Source: Pseudomonas cedrina subsp. cedrina (GTDB lineage: Bacteria > Pseudomonadota > Gammaproteobacteria > Pseudomonadales > Pseudomonadaceae). From it: DNA of 64,000 nucleotides. The translations under genes and the position numbers were made by a program. Under the pieces are notes generated by a model, which made no database searches, was not told the origin of the DNA, and worked only from the letters and a program-made list of their open reading frames with translations. Shown one piece after another: positions 1 through 10,810 of this stretch. The stretch covers positions 478,087 to 542,086 of the forward strand of contig NZ_MNPW01000004.1 of the NCBI RefSeq assembly GCF_001983175.1, read 5' to 3'. How positions within the stretch are numbered: position 1 is the stretch's first letter; the number at the start of each line of letters is the position of its first letter.

Positions 1-1524
<1,524 letters not shown>

Positions 1525-1565
1525 TCAGCCTGGGCCGCGAAGGGCAGGGGACCAGGCTGGCGTTT

Positions 1566-2423
1566 TCAGGAAATACGCGTCTTGCCGTTGACAGCCGTGT
1601 CAGGTGTTTCTTCAGCTATAGCAGGTGCGGCGCTCGGCAGGTGGCGGGCAATCAACCCACGATAGGCCGCAGCACCCAGGCATGCGCCGACGATCGGCGC
1701 GAAAATCGGTACCAGGAAGTAGGGAATATCGCGGCCACCGGTAAAGGCCATTTCACCCCAACCCGCGAAAAAGGTCATCAGCTTGGGGCCGAAATCCCGC
1801 GCCGGGTTCATCGCAAAGCCGGTCAGCGGGCCCATGGCGCTGCCGATCACCGCGATCAGCAGGCCGATCAGCAGCGGGGCCAGCGGGCCGCGTGGCAGGC
1901 CGTTGTTGTCATCGGTGAGGGCCATGATCACACCCATCAGGATCGCGGTGATGACCATTTCCACCAGGAACGCCTGGGCAGTGCTCAGCAGCGCATGGGG
2001 GTAGGTGGAGAACACCGACGCCAGCTCCAGGCTTGCCTGGGAGCCGCGCACCATATGGTGGGTTTGTTCGTAATCGAAAAAAAGATTGCTGTAGAGCGTG
2101 TAGACCAGCGCGGCCGAGCAGAAGGCGCCGGCGATCTGGGCGAGGATATAGAAGGGTAGTTTGCGTTTGTCGAAGTCGGCGAAAAGACACAGGGCGATGC
2201 TGACGGCCGGGTTGAGGTGAGCCCCGGAAATGCCGGCGCTCAGGTAGATCGCCATGCTGACGCCGACGCCCCAGATGATACTGATTTCCCACAAGCCAAA
2301 GCTGGCACCCGCGACCTTGAGCGCAGCAACGCATCCCGTACCGAAGAAGATCAATAGCGCAGTCCCCAGAAACTCGGCCATGCATTGGCTCGAAAGTGAA
2401 GGCTGTTGAAGAGCAGTTGTCAT
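1566..2423 (-). CDS. glpF: Glycerol uptake facilitator (MIP/aquaporin family)
   Basis: Inner-membrane channel for glycerol diffusion. 285 residues with the two MIP signature loops: SGAHLNPAVSIAL in the first half and GFAMNPARDFGPK in the second, among six hydrophobic helices and two half-helices. The Asp after the second NPAR is typical of glycerol facilitators as opposed to water-only aquaporins. I chose the ATG at 2423 (MTTALQQ...), which has GAGG seven bases upstream. The reading frame stays open further upstream, but that part has no MIP similarity. First gene of the glpF-glpK unit. Confidence 0.95.
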   Translation of the reverse strand: MTTALQQPSLSSQCMAEFLGTALLIFFGTGCVAALKVAGASFGLWEISIIWGVGVSMAIYLSAGISGAHLNPAVSIALCLFADFDKRKLPFYILAQIAGAFCSAALVYTLYSNLFFDYEQTHHMVRGSQASLELASVFSTYPHALLSTAQAFLVEMVITAILMGVIMALTDDNNGLPRGPLAPLLIGLLIAVIGSAMGPLTGFAMNPARDFGPKLMTFFAGWGEMAFTGGRDIPYFLVPIFAPIVGACLGAAAYRGLIARHLPSAAPAIAEETPDTAVNGKTRIS

Positions 2424-2750
2424 GGAAAACCTCAGTTGTTGTTCTTGTCTGGCGCACGGCCTCAACGGGCTGTTGCGCGATTTTCACCGTGGCGAGGATC
2501 CCCATCCCGGACGCGGCTTACTGCTGGAGCGCTGTAGGTCTATTCCTACAGTATTCGGAAACGAAAAAATATAGACAAGAATGACGGCTGTCAAAGGTCG
2601 AAAGTGAACTGCCAGTCACTTTCAAACTATTGGTCTCGTGAATGATCACATTTGTCATGCTGCGCGTGCACCTTGAAAGTGGGCGAACTAGAGCGTTTTA
2701 CGCGGGCTTGGCCTAGAATCGGCCATCTGTTTGCCACGCCCGGAGACGTC
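2424..2750. promoter_or_regulatory. Divergent control region between glpF and ybaK
   Basis: No gene seen in this 327-bp gap. It should hold the glpF and ybaK promoters. At 2600-2623 there is a perfect 8-bp inverted repeat, GAAAGTGA and TCACTTTC around an 8-base spacer, and a further GAAAGTG lies near 2675. At 2552-2568 the sequence TATTCGGAAACGAAAAA resembles the A/T-rich TTTCG half-sites expected for the glycerol repressor GlpR. That assignment is inference from the neighbouring genes; the repeat was not matched to a known regulator. Confidence 0.4.
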
Positions 2751-3221
2751 ATGACCCCTGCATTGGACTTGTTGAAAAAAGTTCGCGCCGAACATCGCAT
2801 CCACAGTTACGAACATGACCCGAAGGCGGCGTCGTATGGGCTGGAGGCCGCGGAAAAATTGGCGCTTGACCCGGCGCAGGTATTCAAGACCTTGCTGGCC
2901 AGCAGCGAGAAAGGCGAATTATTGGTGGCGGTGGTGCCGGTCGTCGGAAGTCTGGACTTGAAGGCTCTGGCACAGGCCGCGGGGGTGAAAAAAGTCGAGA
3001 TGGCCGACCCGGCAGCGGCGCAGCGCTCGACCGGCTACCTGCTGGGCGGCATCAGCCCGTTGGGGCAGAAGAAGCGCCTGCGCACGTTTATCGATGTGAC
3101 GGCGCAGCCGTTTGCGACGATTTTTGTGAGTGCGGGGAGGAGGGGGTTGGAAGTCGAGTTGCCGGCGGCGGTGCTGGCGGAGCATACCCAGGCCAAGTTT
3201 GCACCGATTGGTCGGGCGTGA
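2751..3221 (+). CDS. ybaK: Cys-tRNA(Pro)/Cys-tRNA(Cys) deacylase, YbaK/EbsC type
   Basis: Trans-editing enzyme that hydrolyses Cys mischarged onto tRNA-Pro after release from prolyl-tRNA synthetase. 156 residues from ATG 2751 ([20 protein letters not shown]), with GGAGA about five bases upstream. The family lysine lies in VFKTLLAS near residue 48, and the C-terminal half carries [17 protein letters not shown], the conserved glycine-rich binding-pocket strand. The open frame upstream of 2751 is not family-like. Monocistronic by appearance, next to the glp genes as in P. aeruginosa. Confidence 0.93.
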   Translation: MTPALDLLKKVRAEHRIHSYEHDPKAASYGLEAAEKLALDPAQVFKTLLASSEKGELLVAVVPVVGSLDLKALAQAAGVKKVEMADPAAAQRSTGYLLGGISPLGQKKRLRTFIDVTAQPFATIFVSAGRRGLEVELPAAVLAEHTQAKFAPIGRA

Positions 3222-3295
3222 GCCTCACTTTCGAAGCCAAAGAAGTTCCAATGTGAGAGCAGGCAAGCCAGCTCCCACATTCTGATTGGGTTTCG

Positions 3296-4405
3296 TCAGT
3301 GAGCTGGACTGTAACGCCGCACGCCTGATTCGGCCTGCGGGATTTGCGCCGCCATGCTGCCCGACGCCTGGAACAACACCAGATGTTCCGCTGCAACCCG
3401 AATCCCCACCTGGGCCCCGACCTGATGGTCTGCATGGCTGGGAAAAATCGACTCCAGCTGGGCGCCCGTCGGCAATTGCAGGCGGTACAAGGTCGACGCA
3501 CCGAGGAATGTCTTGCCGACAATCCGTGCTTTCAACGCGCTGTCCGGCGCGTAGACGATGTCGTCAGGGCGCAGCAGCACGTCCACCGCGCCACCCGTCG
3601 GCCAGGTATAGGCGCGGTTGCCGCGCAGCTCACCCAGTTCGGTGCTGACCGATTCAGGCGAGCTCAATTGCCCGCGGATGAAGTAGCCCTGGCCGATAAA
3701 GCTGGCGACGTAAGGCGTCTGCGGTTCGTGATAGAGATTGTAGGGCGTGTCCCACTGTTCAAGCCGGCCCTCCTTGAAAACACCGACCTGGTCGCTGACT
3801 GCGAAGGCTTCTTCCTGGTCATGGGTCACCAGGATAGCGCTGGTGCCCCGTGCCTTGAGGATATCGCGTACTTCGTGGCTGAGCTTGCGGCGCAACTCGC
3901 CGTCCAGGTTGGAAAACGGTTCATCCAGCAGCAACAGCGCAGGCTCGGGCGCCAAGGCGCGGGCGAGGGCGACGCGTTGTTGCTGGCCGCCGGAGAGTTC
4001 ATGGGGGAAGCGTTTGCCCAGGCTGTTCAGGTTCACCAGCTCGAGCAATTCTGCAACCACACGGTTTTTTTGCGGGTGCTTGCGAATACCGAACGCAATG
4101 TTGTCGGCCACGCTCAAGTGCGGAAACAGCGCGTAGTCCTGGAACACCATGCCTATGCGGCGTTTCTCGGGTGCCAAGGTGAATCCGGCACTGGAGATCA
4201 CTTCACCGGCCAGGCTTATTTCACCTTCGTGCACCGGTTCGAACCCGGCAATTGCCCGGAGTGTGGTGGTCTTGCCGCAGCCGGAAGAGCCGAGCAGGCA
4301 GCCGATGTCGCCGGCATTGAGGTGCAGGTTGAGGTTCTGCACCACTCGCTGGTCTTGATAGCCGCATGCCAGGTTGCGCAGGTTCAGCAGTAGTGGCTGG
4401 CTCAT
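3296..4405 (-). CDS. ABC transporter ATP-binding protein (FbpC/PotA-like) with no partner permease
   Basis: Nucleotide-binding subunit of an importer of the iron(III)/polyamine/sulfate (CUT1-like) class. The 369 residues show Walker A ([12 protein letters not shown], about 39-50), Q-loop ([10 protein letters not shown]), signature [15 protein letters not shown], Walker B ([12 protein letters not shown]) and the H-loop (VTHDQEEAF). A C-terminal regulatory TOBE-like region of about 110 residues includes [11 protein letters not shown]. Its ATG overlaps the argF stop (ATGA, 4402-4405), so it is likely translationally coupled to argF. No binding protein or permease is in the window, so the substrate cannot be inferred. 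PAO1 has a similar ATPase beside argF. Confidence 0.9.
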   Translation of the reverse strand: MSQPLLLNLRNLACGYQDQRVVQNLNLHLNAGDIGCLLGSSGCGKTTTLRAIAGFEPVHEGEISLAGEVISSAGFTLAPEKRRIGMVFQDYALFPHLSVADNIAFGIRKHPQKNRVVAELLELVNLNSLGKRFPHELSGGQQQRVALARALAPEPALLLLDEPFSNLDGELRRKLSHEVRDILKARGTSAILVTHDQEEAFAVSDQVGVFKEGRLEQWDTPYNLYHEPQTPYVASFIGQGYFIRGQLSSPESVSTELGELRGNRAYTWPTGGAVDVLLRPDDIVYAPDSALKARIVGKTFLGASTLYRLQLPTGAQLESIFPSHADHQVGAQVGIRVAAEHLVLFQASGSMAAQIPQAESGVRRYSPAH

Positions 4406-5322
4406 GCGTGGTGGTACGACGGTGGAACGAGGAATTCAAGCAGCGCTTTCTGCGCGTGCAGGCGGTTTTCAGCCTGATCCCACGCGACCGAACGTGGGTC
4501 GTCCAGCAGGTCGAGGCTGATTTCTTCGCCGCGGTGCGCCGGCAGGCAATGCATGAACAACACATCCGGGGCGGCCAGGTCGAGCAGCGCGCGATTCACC
4601 TGATAGGGCGCGAACCGGGCCAGGCGCGTGGCGGTCTCCTCTTCCTGGCCCATGGAGGTCCAGACGTCGGTGCTCACCAGATGCGCGCCGACCACTGCGT
4701 CTTTCGGATCGCGCAGCAGTTGCACGCGGCCGTCCGCCTTGGCCAGGAATTCAGCATTGGGTTCGAAGCCTTCGGGGCAGGCGATGCGCAAATGGAAGTC
4801 GAACTGGATCGCCGCTTCTATATAGCTGTTGCACATGTTGTTGCCGTCGCCGATCCAGGCCACGGTCTTGCCCTGGATCGAACCACGGTGCTCAAGGAAG
4901 GTTTGCATGTCGGCCAGCAACTGGCACGGGTGCAGGTCATCGGACAGGCCGTTGATCACCGGTACCCTGGAATTGGCGGAAAATTCGGTCACGGTGCTGT
5001 GGGCGAAGGTTCGGATCATCACCGCATCGAGCATGCTCGACATCACCTTGGCGCTGTCGGCGATCGGTTCACCACGGCCCAGCTGGGTGTCGCGCGAGGA
5101 CAGGAAGATGGCTTGGCCACCCAGCTGGATCATGCCGGCCTCGAAAGACACGCGGGTGCGGGTCGAGGACTTCTCGAAAATCATCCCGAGTACGCGGTTT
5201 TTCAAAGGCTCGAACAGTACGCCGCGGTTACGCAGGTCTTTAAGCTCAATGCCTCGACGGATCACGCTGACCAGCTCTTCGGGCGTGCAATCCATCAGGG
5301 AGAGAAAGTGCCTTGCGCTCAT
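4402..5322 (-). CDS. argF: Ornithine carbamoyltransferase, anabolic
   Basis: Makes citrulline from ornithine and carbamoyl phosphate in arginine biosynthesis; argG, for the next step, is also in this window. 306 residues starting [18 protein letters not shown]. Carbamoyl-phosphate site [10 protein letters not shown] (about 50-60), [10 protein letters not shown] (about 131), ornithine-binding DVWTSMGQ and catalytic [11 protein letters not shown] (about 270). Two ATGs lie in tandem (5325 and 5322); the second matches the family N-terminus and AAAGG lies nine bases before it. A candidate ArgR site lies 126 bp upstream. Confidence 0.96.
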   Translation of the reverse strand: MSARHFLSLMDCTPEELVSVIRRGIELKDLRNRGVLFEPLKNRVLGMIFEKSSTRTRVSFEAGMIQLGGQAIFLSSRDTQLGRGEPIADSAKVMSSMLDAVMIRTFAHSTVTEFSANSRVPVINGLSDDLHPCQLLADMQTFLEHRGSIQGKTVAWIGDGNNMCNSYIEAAIQFDFHLRIACPEGFEPNAEFLAKADGRVQLLRDPKDAVVGAHLVSTDVWTSMGQEEETATRLARFAPYQVNRALLDLAAPDVLFMHCLPAHRGEEISLDLLDDPRSVAWDQAENRLHAQKALLEFLVPPSYHHA

Positions 5323-5447
5323 CATTAACTACCTTTTGCAACAGACCGCAGATACTCAAAGCCTTGTTTATTGTGACAACGGGCGAGACCTGCGGCGAAA
5401 GCCGCACGGGGCGACGAAATAGGGGAAGGCGCGATATTGACATTAAA

Positions 5448-5463
5448 TGTCGCGTGTTTCCAA
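5448..5463 (+). promoter_or_regulatory. Candidate ArgR half-site upstream of argF
   Basis: TGTCGC followed by eight bases and AA matches the half-site TGTCGC-N8-AA described for Pseudomonas ArgR. It sits in the 431-bp gap (5323-5753) between argF and the oxidoreductase gene. ArgR represses argF in P. aeruginosa. No convincing second half-site was found, so this is tentative. Nothing else recognisable is in the gap. Confidence 0.4.
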
Positions 5464-5753
5464 TAGGCTACGGTTTTTAAGGGTGTTCAAGGAGGGCGCC
5501 GGAGCGCGTTTGAAGACGATTTCCAGACAGCAACGGGCCATTTGTACACTGGCGCTGAGACCTTTTGCAATGCGTCGGGGCGCCAGCAGGCCAGGCTGCG
5601 TCGGTTTTGCGGGGGGAGGGTGGTTTTCTGAAACATTTACTCACGCTTGGCCATGGCCTGGCCTGATGCCCATCGATTCACGGCGCGAACGTTGGTGGCG
5701 CCGTGGCTGGCCGCGGCCCATAGTGGGACCAAAGCCCAATAAAGAGACTGGCC

Positions 5754-7862
5754 ATGACCAAGACTCTCCACCACCGTGCCTGCCATCTGTGTGAAGCCAT
5801 CTGCGGCCTGACCCTGGAAACTACCAGGGCCGAAGACGGCAGCCTGGCGATTACCTCGATCAAAGGCGACGCTCTGGACAGTTTCAGCCGAGGGCACATC
5901 TGCCCCAAGGCCGTCGCGCTGCAGGACATCCAGAACGATCCCGGCCGCCTGCATCAGCCGATGTTGCGGGTTGGCAATGAATGGCAGCCCATCGCATGGG
6001 ACGAGGCCTTTGCGCTGGTGGCCGAACGGCTGGCGGGTATCCAGGCACGCCATGGGCAGAATGCGGTGGCGGTGTACCAGGGCAACCCCAGCGTGCACAA
6101 CTACGGGTTGATGACCCACAGCAATTACTTCCTGGGTTTGCTCAAGACGCGCAATCGCTTTTCCGCGACCTCGGTAGACCAATTGCCTCACCATCTCACC
6201 AGCCACCTGATGTACGGCCATGGCCTGCTGCTGCCAATCCCGGACATCGACCACACCGACTTCATGTTGATCCTGGGCGGCAACCCGCTGGCATCCAACG
6301 GCAGCATCATGACCGTGCCCGATGTGGAGAAGCGCCTCAAGGCGATCCAGGCCCGCGGCGGTAAGGTGGTGGTGGTCGACCCACGGCGCAGCGAGACCGC
6401 GGCAATGGCCGACCAGCACCTGTTCGTGCGCCCTGGCGGCGATGCGGCCCTGTTGTTCGGGGTGCTCAACACCCTATTCACGGAGAACCTGACCCGCGAT
6501 AGCCACCTGCCGGTTGAAGGCCTGGATGATGTCCGCCGCGCCATCGCCGGATTCAGCGCCGAGGCCATGAGTCGCCAGTGTGCGGTGCCTGCCGAGCAAA
6601 TCCGCCAGTTGGCGCGGGACTTCGCTGCCGCCGATAAAGCTGTGTGTTACGGCCGCATGGGCGTATCGACCCAGGCGTTCGGCACGCTGTGCCATTGGCT
6701 GGTGCAATTGATCAACCTGGTGAGCGGTAATCTGGACCGTGTTGGCGGTGCGCTGTGCACCACACCGGCCGTGGACTTGGTGGCGTCGACCGGCGGTGGA
6801 CATTTCAATCGCTGGCAGAGCCGGGTTTCCGGGCGCCCGGAGTACGGCGGGGAGTTGCCTGTGTCGGCCCTGGCTGAGGAAATGCTCACCGGGGGCGAAG
6901 GGCAAATCCGCGCATTGGTCACGGTCGCGGGCAATCCAGTGTTGTCGACGCCTAATGGCCGGCAACTGGAGCAAGCCCTGGATGGCCTGGAGTTCATGGT
7001 CAGCATCGATCTCTATATCAACGAGACGACGCGGTATGCCGACCTTATCCTGCCGTCCACCTCAGCGCTGGAAAACGATCACTACGACACCACCTTCAAT
7101 ATGTTCGCGGTGCGGAACGTCACCCGGTTCAATCGGGCGATATTGCCCAAGCCCGAGGGAGCGCTGCATGACTGGGAGATCTTCGTCGGCCTGGCCACTG
7201 CGTTTGCGGCGCAGACCGGTGTTGCGCTCAAACCGACCATGCCCCCGGCGCAGATGATTGATTTCGGACTGCGCGCCGGTACCTACGGTGATGCATCCAG
7301 CCATAAACTCTCAGTGGCGAAGTTGGCGGACTACCCTCACGGCCTGGACCTGGGGCCGCTGCGGCCCAACCTGGCGGCGCGTTTGAAAACCGCTGATGGC
7401 AAGGTGCAAGCGGCGCCGGCGGTGATCCTCGCCGATCTGGTACGTTTTGCGGCGCAGCCGGTGCCGATGGCTGATGAACTGCTGCTGATCGGACGTCGCC
7501 ATGTGCGCAGCAATAATTCGTGGATGCATAACTATCACCGGCTGGTGAAGGGCAAGCCACGGCATCAATTGCTGATGCATCCCGATGATCTGGCTAGCCG
7601 CCAGTTGAGCGATGGCCAGCGCGTGCGTGTCAGTTCGCGCATCGGCATGATCGAGGTAGAGGTGGTCGCCAGCCTGGAGATGATGCCTGGCGTCGTCAGC
7701 CTGCCCCATGGTTGGGGGCATGGCCGCCCAGGCGTGCGGATGACGATTGCCAGCGAACAGCCAGGCGCCAGTGCCAATGACTTGACCGACGAGCGGCAAT
7801 TGGACGAGTTGTCGGGCAACGCCGCATTGAACGGCGTTCCCGTACAGGTAGCAGCCGCCTGA
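5754..7862 (+). CDS. Molybdopterin-dependent oxidoreductase with an N-terminal [4Fe-4S] site
   Basis: Cytoplasmic DMSO-reductase-superfamily enzyme; the substrate is not known. 702 residues. The N-terminus has an Fe-S motif CHLCEAIC (residues 11-18) completed by HICPK near 50, with no Tat signal. Mo-bis-MGD features include ILGGNPLASNGS, VVDPRRSETAAMADQHLFVRPGGDAAL and VAGNPVLSTPNG, and the C-terminal cofactor-binding barrel has LLIGRRHVRSNNSWMHN and SLPHGWGHG. It belongs to the formate dehydrogenase-H/assimilatory nitrate reductase-like group. No accessory subunit is adjacent. The ATG at 5754 is the only start that gives the Fe-S N-terminus; the ribosome site is weak. Confidence 0.9.
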   Translation: MTKTLHHRACHLCEAICGLTLETTRAEDGSLAITSIKGDALDSFSRGHICPKAVALQDIQNDPGRLHQPMLRVGNEWQPIAWDEAFALVAERLAGIQARHGQNAVAVYQGNPSVHNYGLMTHSNYFLGLLKTRNRFSATSVDQLPHHLTSHLMYGHGLLLPIPDIDHTDFMLILGGNPLASNGSIMTVPDVEKRLKAIQARGGKVVVVDPRRSETAAMADQHLFVRPGGDAALLFGVLNTLFTENLTRDSHLPVEGLDDVRRAIAGFSAEAMSRQCAVPAEQIRQLARDFAAADKAVCYGRMGVSTQAFGTLCHWLVQLINLVSGNLDRVGGALCTTPAVDLVASTGGGHFNRWQSRVSGRPEYGGELPVSALAEEMLTGGEGQIRALVTVAGNPVLSTPNGRQLEQALDGLEFMVSIDLYINETTRYADLILPSTSALENDHYDTTFNMFAVRNVTRFNRAILPKPEGALHDWEIFVGLATAFAAQTGVALKPTMPPAQMIDFGLRAGTYGDASSHKLSVAKLADYPHGLDLGPLRPNLAARLKTADGKVQAAPAVILADLVRFAAQPVPMADELLLIGRRHVRSNNSWMHNYHRLVKGKPRHQLLMHPDDLASRQLSDGQRVRVSSRIGMIEVEVVASLEMMPGVVSLPHGWGHGRPGVRMTIASEQPGASANDLTDERQLDELSGNAALNGVPVQVAAA

Positions 7863-7939
7863 GCACCCGGCTGGAATTTTGCGTTACAATGCGCCACCGT
7901 GCCGACCTGTGAGTCGCAAAGTTCCAGCCGAGGTGTTCC

Positions 7940-8278
7940 ATGGATATCATCGAAACGATCAAAGAGCAGATTGCCAACAACACCATTCTGCTTTACATGA
8001 AAGGCGCGCCAAACGCTCCTCAGTGCGGTTTCTCCGCGAAGGCTTCCCAGGCTGTGATGCAGTGTGGCGAGAAGTTCGCTTATGTGGATATCCTGCAAAA
8101 CCCTGAGATCCGCGCCAATCTGCCGAAATACGCCAACTGGCCAACGTTCCCGCAACTGTGGGTAGCGGGCGAGCTGGTCGGCGGTAGCGACATCATCACT
8201 GAAATGGCCGCTGATGGTTCGTTGCAGGCGCTGATCAAAGATGCAGCGGTGAAAGCGGCAGCCAAGACTGACGCGTGA
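7940..8278 (+). CDS. grxD: Monothiol glutaredoxin, Grx4/GrxD
   Basis: Carries and delivers [2Fe-2S] clusters rather than reducing disulfides. 112 residues from ATG 7940. The CGFS active-site motif is in NAPQCGFSAKASQ (about 31-43), and the glutathione-binding segment NWPTFPQLWVAGELVGGSDI lies at about 69-88. It is followed by a strong terminator shared with the convergent bfr. The adjoining bacterioferritin and bfd genes point to iron and Fe-S homeostasis. Confidence 0.96.
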   Translation: MDIIETIKEQIANNTILLYMKGAPNAPQCGFSAKASQAVMQCGEKFAYVDILQNPEIRANLPKYANWPTFPQLWVAGELVGGSDIITEMAADGSLQALIKDAAVKAAAKTDA

Positions 8279-8290
8279 TCCGAATGCAAT

Positions 8291-8328
8291 AAAAAGCCCC
8301 GCTCCTCGTAAGAGGGCGGGGCTTTTTT
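8291..8328. terminator. Bidirectional terminator between grxD and bfr
   Basis: GCCCCGC and GCGGGGC arms around an imperfect loop, flanked by A5 and T6 runs, so it can serve both converging genes. Confidence 0.88.
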
Positions 8329-8346
8329 GTACCTGTTGCCTGAGAG

Positions 8347-8817
8347 TTATTCGCCCATCTGTGACTGCAGGTAGTTTTCCAGGCTGATCTTGTCGATCAG
8401 GCCCAACTGGGTTTCCAGCCAGTCGATATGTTCTTCCTGGTCTTCCAGGATATCTTCCAGCAGTTCACGGCTGCCAAAGTCCTTGGTCACTTCGCAGTGA
8501 GCAATGGCGGCCTTGAGGTCGCTGTGGCTCTTGCGCTCAAAACCCAGGTCGCTGCTGAGCATTTCCTGGGTGTGCTCGCCGATGTTCAGCTTGCCCAGGT
8601 CCTGCACATTCGGCAGGCCTTCCAGGAACAGGATGCGCTTGATCAGCGCGTCAGCATCCTTCATGGCCTTGATGGATTCTTTGTATTCGCGCTTGCCGAG
8701 CTTTTCCAGGCCCCAATCGTCGTACATGCGCGCATGCAAAAAGTACTGATTGATCGCGACCAGTTCATTGGCAAGGATTTTATTGAGTTGCTGGATGACT
8801 GAGATGTCGCCTTTCAT
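8347..8817 (-). CDS. bfr: Bacterioferritin subunit lacking several ferroxidase ligands
   Basis: Heme-containing 24-mer iron-storage protein family. 156 residues ([20 protein letters not shown]...). The heme ligand Met52 is present (IKAMKDAD). Compared with P. aeruginosa BfrB as I recall it, the di-iron ligands read E18 present, E51 to Ala, H54 to Asp, E94 present, E127 to Gln, H130 present. Three of six ferroxidase ligands are therefore replaced. This fits a heme-bearing alpha-type subunit, such as the one described in P. putida, that co-assembles with a ferroxidase-competent subunit encoded elsewhere. bfd lies 200 bp upstream on the same strand. Confidence 0.9.
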   Translation of the reverse strand: MKGDISVIQQLNKILANELVAINQYFLHARMYDDWGLEKLGKREYKESIKAMKDADALIKRILFLEGLPNVQDLGKLNIGEHTQEMLSSDLGFERKSHSDLKAAIAHCEVTKDFGSRELLEDILEDQEEHIDWLETQLGLIDKISLENYLQSQMGE

Positions 8818-8974
8818 GACTGGGGTCCTGCCCTGTAATCGCTGTGTATAAGGCGGAGTTTGAGCGGCGAAATCCTTAGTGTCAAACCTAAGTTATTGAA
8901 TAATAAATGAAAATTAATCGGAATAAGAATGTTTGTGTTCCGCGTCTTGACGCTAACTAATTGAATTTCAGGCA

Positions 8975-9001
8975 TAAAAAAACCGGACACCCAGTCCGGT
9001 T
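8975..9001 (-). terminator. Terminator downstream of bfd
   Basis: AACCGGAC and GTCCGGTT arms with a 5-base loop (8981-9001). Read on the minus strand it is followed by a T run (8975-8980), ending the bfd transcript before bfr. bfr must therefore have its own promoter in the A/T-rich stretch 8818-8970. Confidence 0.85.
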
Positions 9002-9017
9002 CTTTAAAACACACGAA

Positions 9018-9236
9018 TCAGGCGTGCGTAAATTCTGTTGAATAGGGGAGCGCGGCCTGGGCTGTCTGCAGCTGCGTCAGGGTTTCCCGTACCACTTGTT
9101 TGGCCAGGCAAGCACATTTACCGCACTGGCTGGCAACGCCGGTGGTTTCACGTACTTCCTTGTAGCTGCAGCAACCTTCGTAGATTGCTTCGCGGATTTG
9201 TCCGTCGGTGACGCCGGTACACAGGCACACATACAT
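9018..9236 (-). CDS. bfd: Bacterioferritin-associated ferredoxin
   Basis: [2Fe-2S] protein that passes electrons to bacterioferritin heme to mobilise stored iron. 72 residues. The four cluster cysteines are at 4, 6, 38 and 41 (YVCLC ... QCGKC), the exact Bfd spacing. The MYVCLCTGVT N-terminus fixes the start. A Fur box lies about 50 bp upstream, so expression should rise under iron limitation. Confidence 0.96.
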   Translation of the reverse strand: MYVCLCTGVTDGQIREAIYEGCCSYKEVRETTGVASQCGKCACLAKQVVRETLTQLQTAQAALPYSTEFTHA

Positions 9237-9285
9237 AGGGAGAACCGTCGCGGTTTAAGGCTTGAGTGCGTTGGATCTTAATGTT

Positions 9286-9304
9286 AACGAGAATGATTGT
9301 CAAA
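9286..9304 (-). promoter_or_regulatory. Fur box upstream of bfd
   Basis: The sequence AACGAGAATGATTGTCAA closely matches Pseudomonas Fur sites of the AATGAGAATGATTATCA type. It sits 50 bp before the bfd start, where it would overlap the promoter. Iron-starvation induction of bfd through Fur is established in P. aeruginosa. Confidence 0.75.
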
Positions 9305-9478
9305 GTAGATTCGCAAGGTATTCGCTGGCAAAGCGCCCGCACTGACGAACGGTTTTTTCAGTGTATGATGGTCGATCTTCACGAAGCGTGACTGCGTCAC
9401 AGGGCTGTCGCTTATAAACGGCAGACTCGGGGCCGGTCCTTTTACTTCAATCGTCACCCCTGCATCAGGAGATACCCA

Positions 9479-10081
9479 ATGAGCGTACTCGTCGGCAAAC
9501 AAGCCCCGGATTTCGATGTACCCGCCGTTCTCGGCAATGGCGAAATCGTTGACAGCTTCAAACTGTCCGAAGCCATCAAAGGCAAATACGGCCTGGTGTT
9601 CTTCTACCCGCTGGACTTCACCTTCGTCTGCCCTTCGGAGCTGATCGCTCTGGACCACCGCATGGACGATTTCAAGGCGCGCAACGTCGAAGTGGTCGCC
9701 GTTTCCATCGACTCCCATTTCACCCATAACGCCTGGCGCAACACCGCCATCAATGATGGCGGCATCGGCAAAGTCAAATACACCATGGCGGCCGACATGA
9801 AGCACGACATCGCCAAGGCCTACGACGTTGAGTCCGAAGGCGGCGTGGCGTTCCGTGGCGCGTTCCTGATCGACGACAAGGGCGTGGTTCGCTCCCAGAT
9901 CATCAACGACCTGCCACTGGGTCGTAACATGGAAGAGCTGATCCGTCTGGTCGACGCCCTGCAATTCCACGAAGAGCACGGCGAAGTCTGCCCTGCCAAC
10001 TGGAAAAAAGGCGACAAGGGCATGACCGCTTCCACCGAAGGTGTTGCGGCCTACCTGACCGAGAACGCCGGCAAGCTGTAA
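9479..10081 (+). CDS. Peroxiredoxin, AhpC/TSA family (typical 2-Cys)
   Basis: Thiol peroxidase that reduces H2O2 and organic hydroperoxides. 200 residues. The peroxidatic cysteine is in FTFVCPSE (about residue 51) and the resolving cysteine in GEVCPANW (about 170), so it is a typical 2-Cys enzyme. A strong ribosome site (AGGAG) precedes ATG 9479, and a terminator follows. Corresponds in position to the PA3529 peroxidase beside bfd in PAO1. No ahpF-type reductase is adjacent. Confidence 0.94.
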   Translation: MSVLVGKQAPDFDVPAVLGNGEIVDSFKLSEAIKGKYGLVFFYPLDFTFVCPSELIALDHRMDDFKARNVEVVAVSIDSHFTHNAWRNTAINDGGIGKVKYTMAADMKHDIAKAYDVESEGGVAFRGAFLIDDKGVVRSQIINDLPLGRNMEELIRLVDALQFHEEHGEVCPANWKKGDKGMTASTEGVAAYLTENAGKL

Positions 10082-10097
10082 GCCGAATTCGAGGCAT

Positions 10098-10126
10098 AAA
10101 AAACCCGGCGCTGAGCCGGGTTTTTT
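10098..10126. terminator. Bidirectional terminator, peroxiredoxin and rnt
   Basis: CCCGGC/GCCGGG stem with a five-base loop, flanked by A and T runs; shared by the two convergent genes. Confidence 0.88.
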
Positions 10127-10138
10127 ATGCCTGGGATT

Positions 10139-10810
10139 TCAGTCGTTGAAATCTTCCCAGCCGCCCATCTGCTTCCAGCGATTGACGATGCCGCAGAACA
10201 GCTCGGCGGTCTTCTCGGTGTCGTAGCGGGCCGAGTGGGCTTCACGACCGTCGAAGTCGATCCCGGCCGCCTGGCAGGCTTTCGCCAGCACGGTCTGGCC
10301 ATACGCCAGGCCGGCGAGGGTGGCGGTGTCGAAGCTGGAGAACGGATGAAACGGGTTGCGCTTCATGTCCAGCCGCGCCACGGCGGCATTCAGGAAGCCA
10401 AGGTCGAAACTGCTGTTGTGGCCGACCAGGATCGCGCGTTTGCAGCCATTGGCCTTCAACGCCTTGCGCACACCCCGGAAGATATCGGTCAGCGCCGCTT
10501 CTTCACTCACCGCCATGCGCAGGGGGTGATCGAGCTTGATCCCGGTGAACTCCAGGGCGGCCGCTTCGATGTTGGCGCCTTCGAACGGCTCGACGCGGAA
10601 GAAGTGGGTGTGTTCCGGGAACACGAAACCTTGTTCGTCCATGCCGATGGTGGTCGCGGCGATTTCCAGCAGCGCGTCGGTGGCGCAATTGAAACCACCG
10701 GTTTCTACGTCGATGACAACCGGCAGATAACCGCGAAATCGCTCGGCCATCGGGTGACGGGAACCGCCACCGTTATGCTCTTGTTCGTCGTCGTAATGGT
10801 CTTCACTCAC
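10139..10810 (-). CDS. rnt: Ribonuclease T
   Basis: DEDD-family 3'-5' exoribonuclease that trims tRNA and other stable RNA 3' ends. 223 residues. Exonuclease motif I is [11 protein letters not shown] (about 31-41), motif II is in [15 protein letters not shown], and the motif III region is [16 protein letters not shown]. The start is GTG (10810), and the pyrC stop overlaps it by four bases (GTGA). rnt is therefore translationally coupled to pyrC. Confidence 0.95.
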   Translation of the reverse strand: MSEDHYDDEQEHNGGGSRHPMAERFRGYLPVVIDVETGGFNCATDALLEIAATTIGMDEQGFVFPEHTHFFRVEPFEGANIEAAALEFTGIKLDHPLRMAVSEEAALTDIFRGVRKALKANGCKRAILVGHNSSFDLGFLNAAVARLDMKRNPFHPFSSFDTATLAGLAYGQTVLAKACQAAGIDFDGREAHSARYDTEKTAELFCGIVNRWKQMGGWEDFND

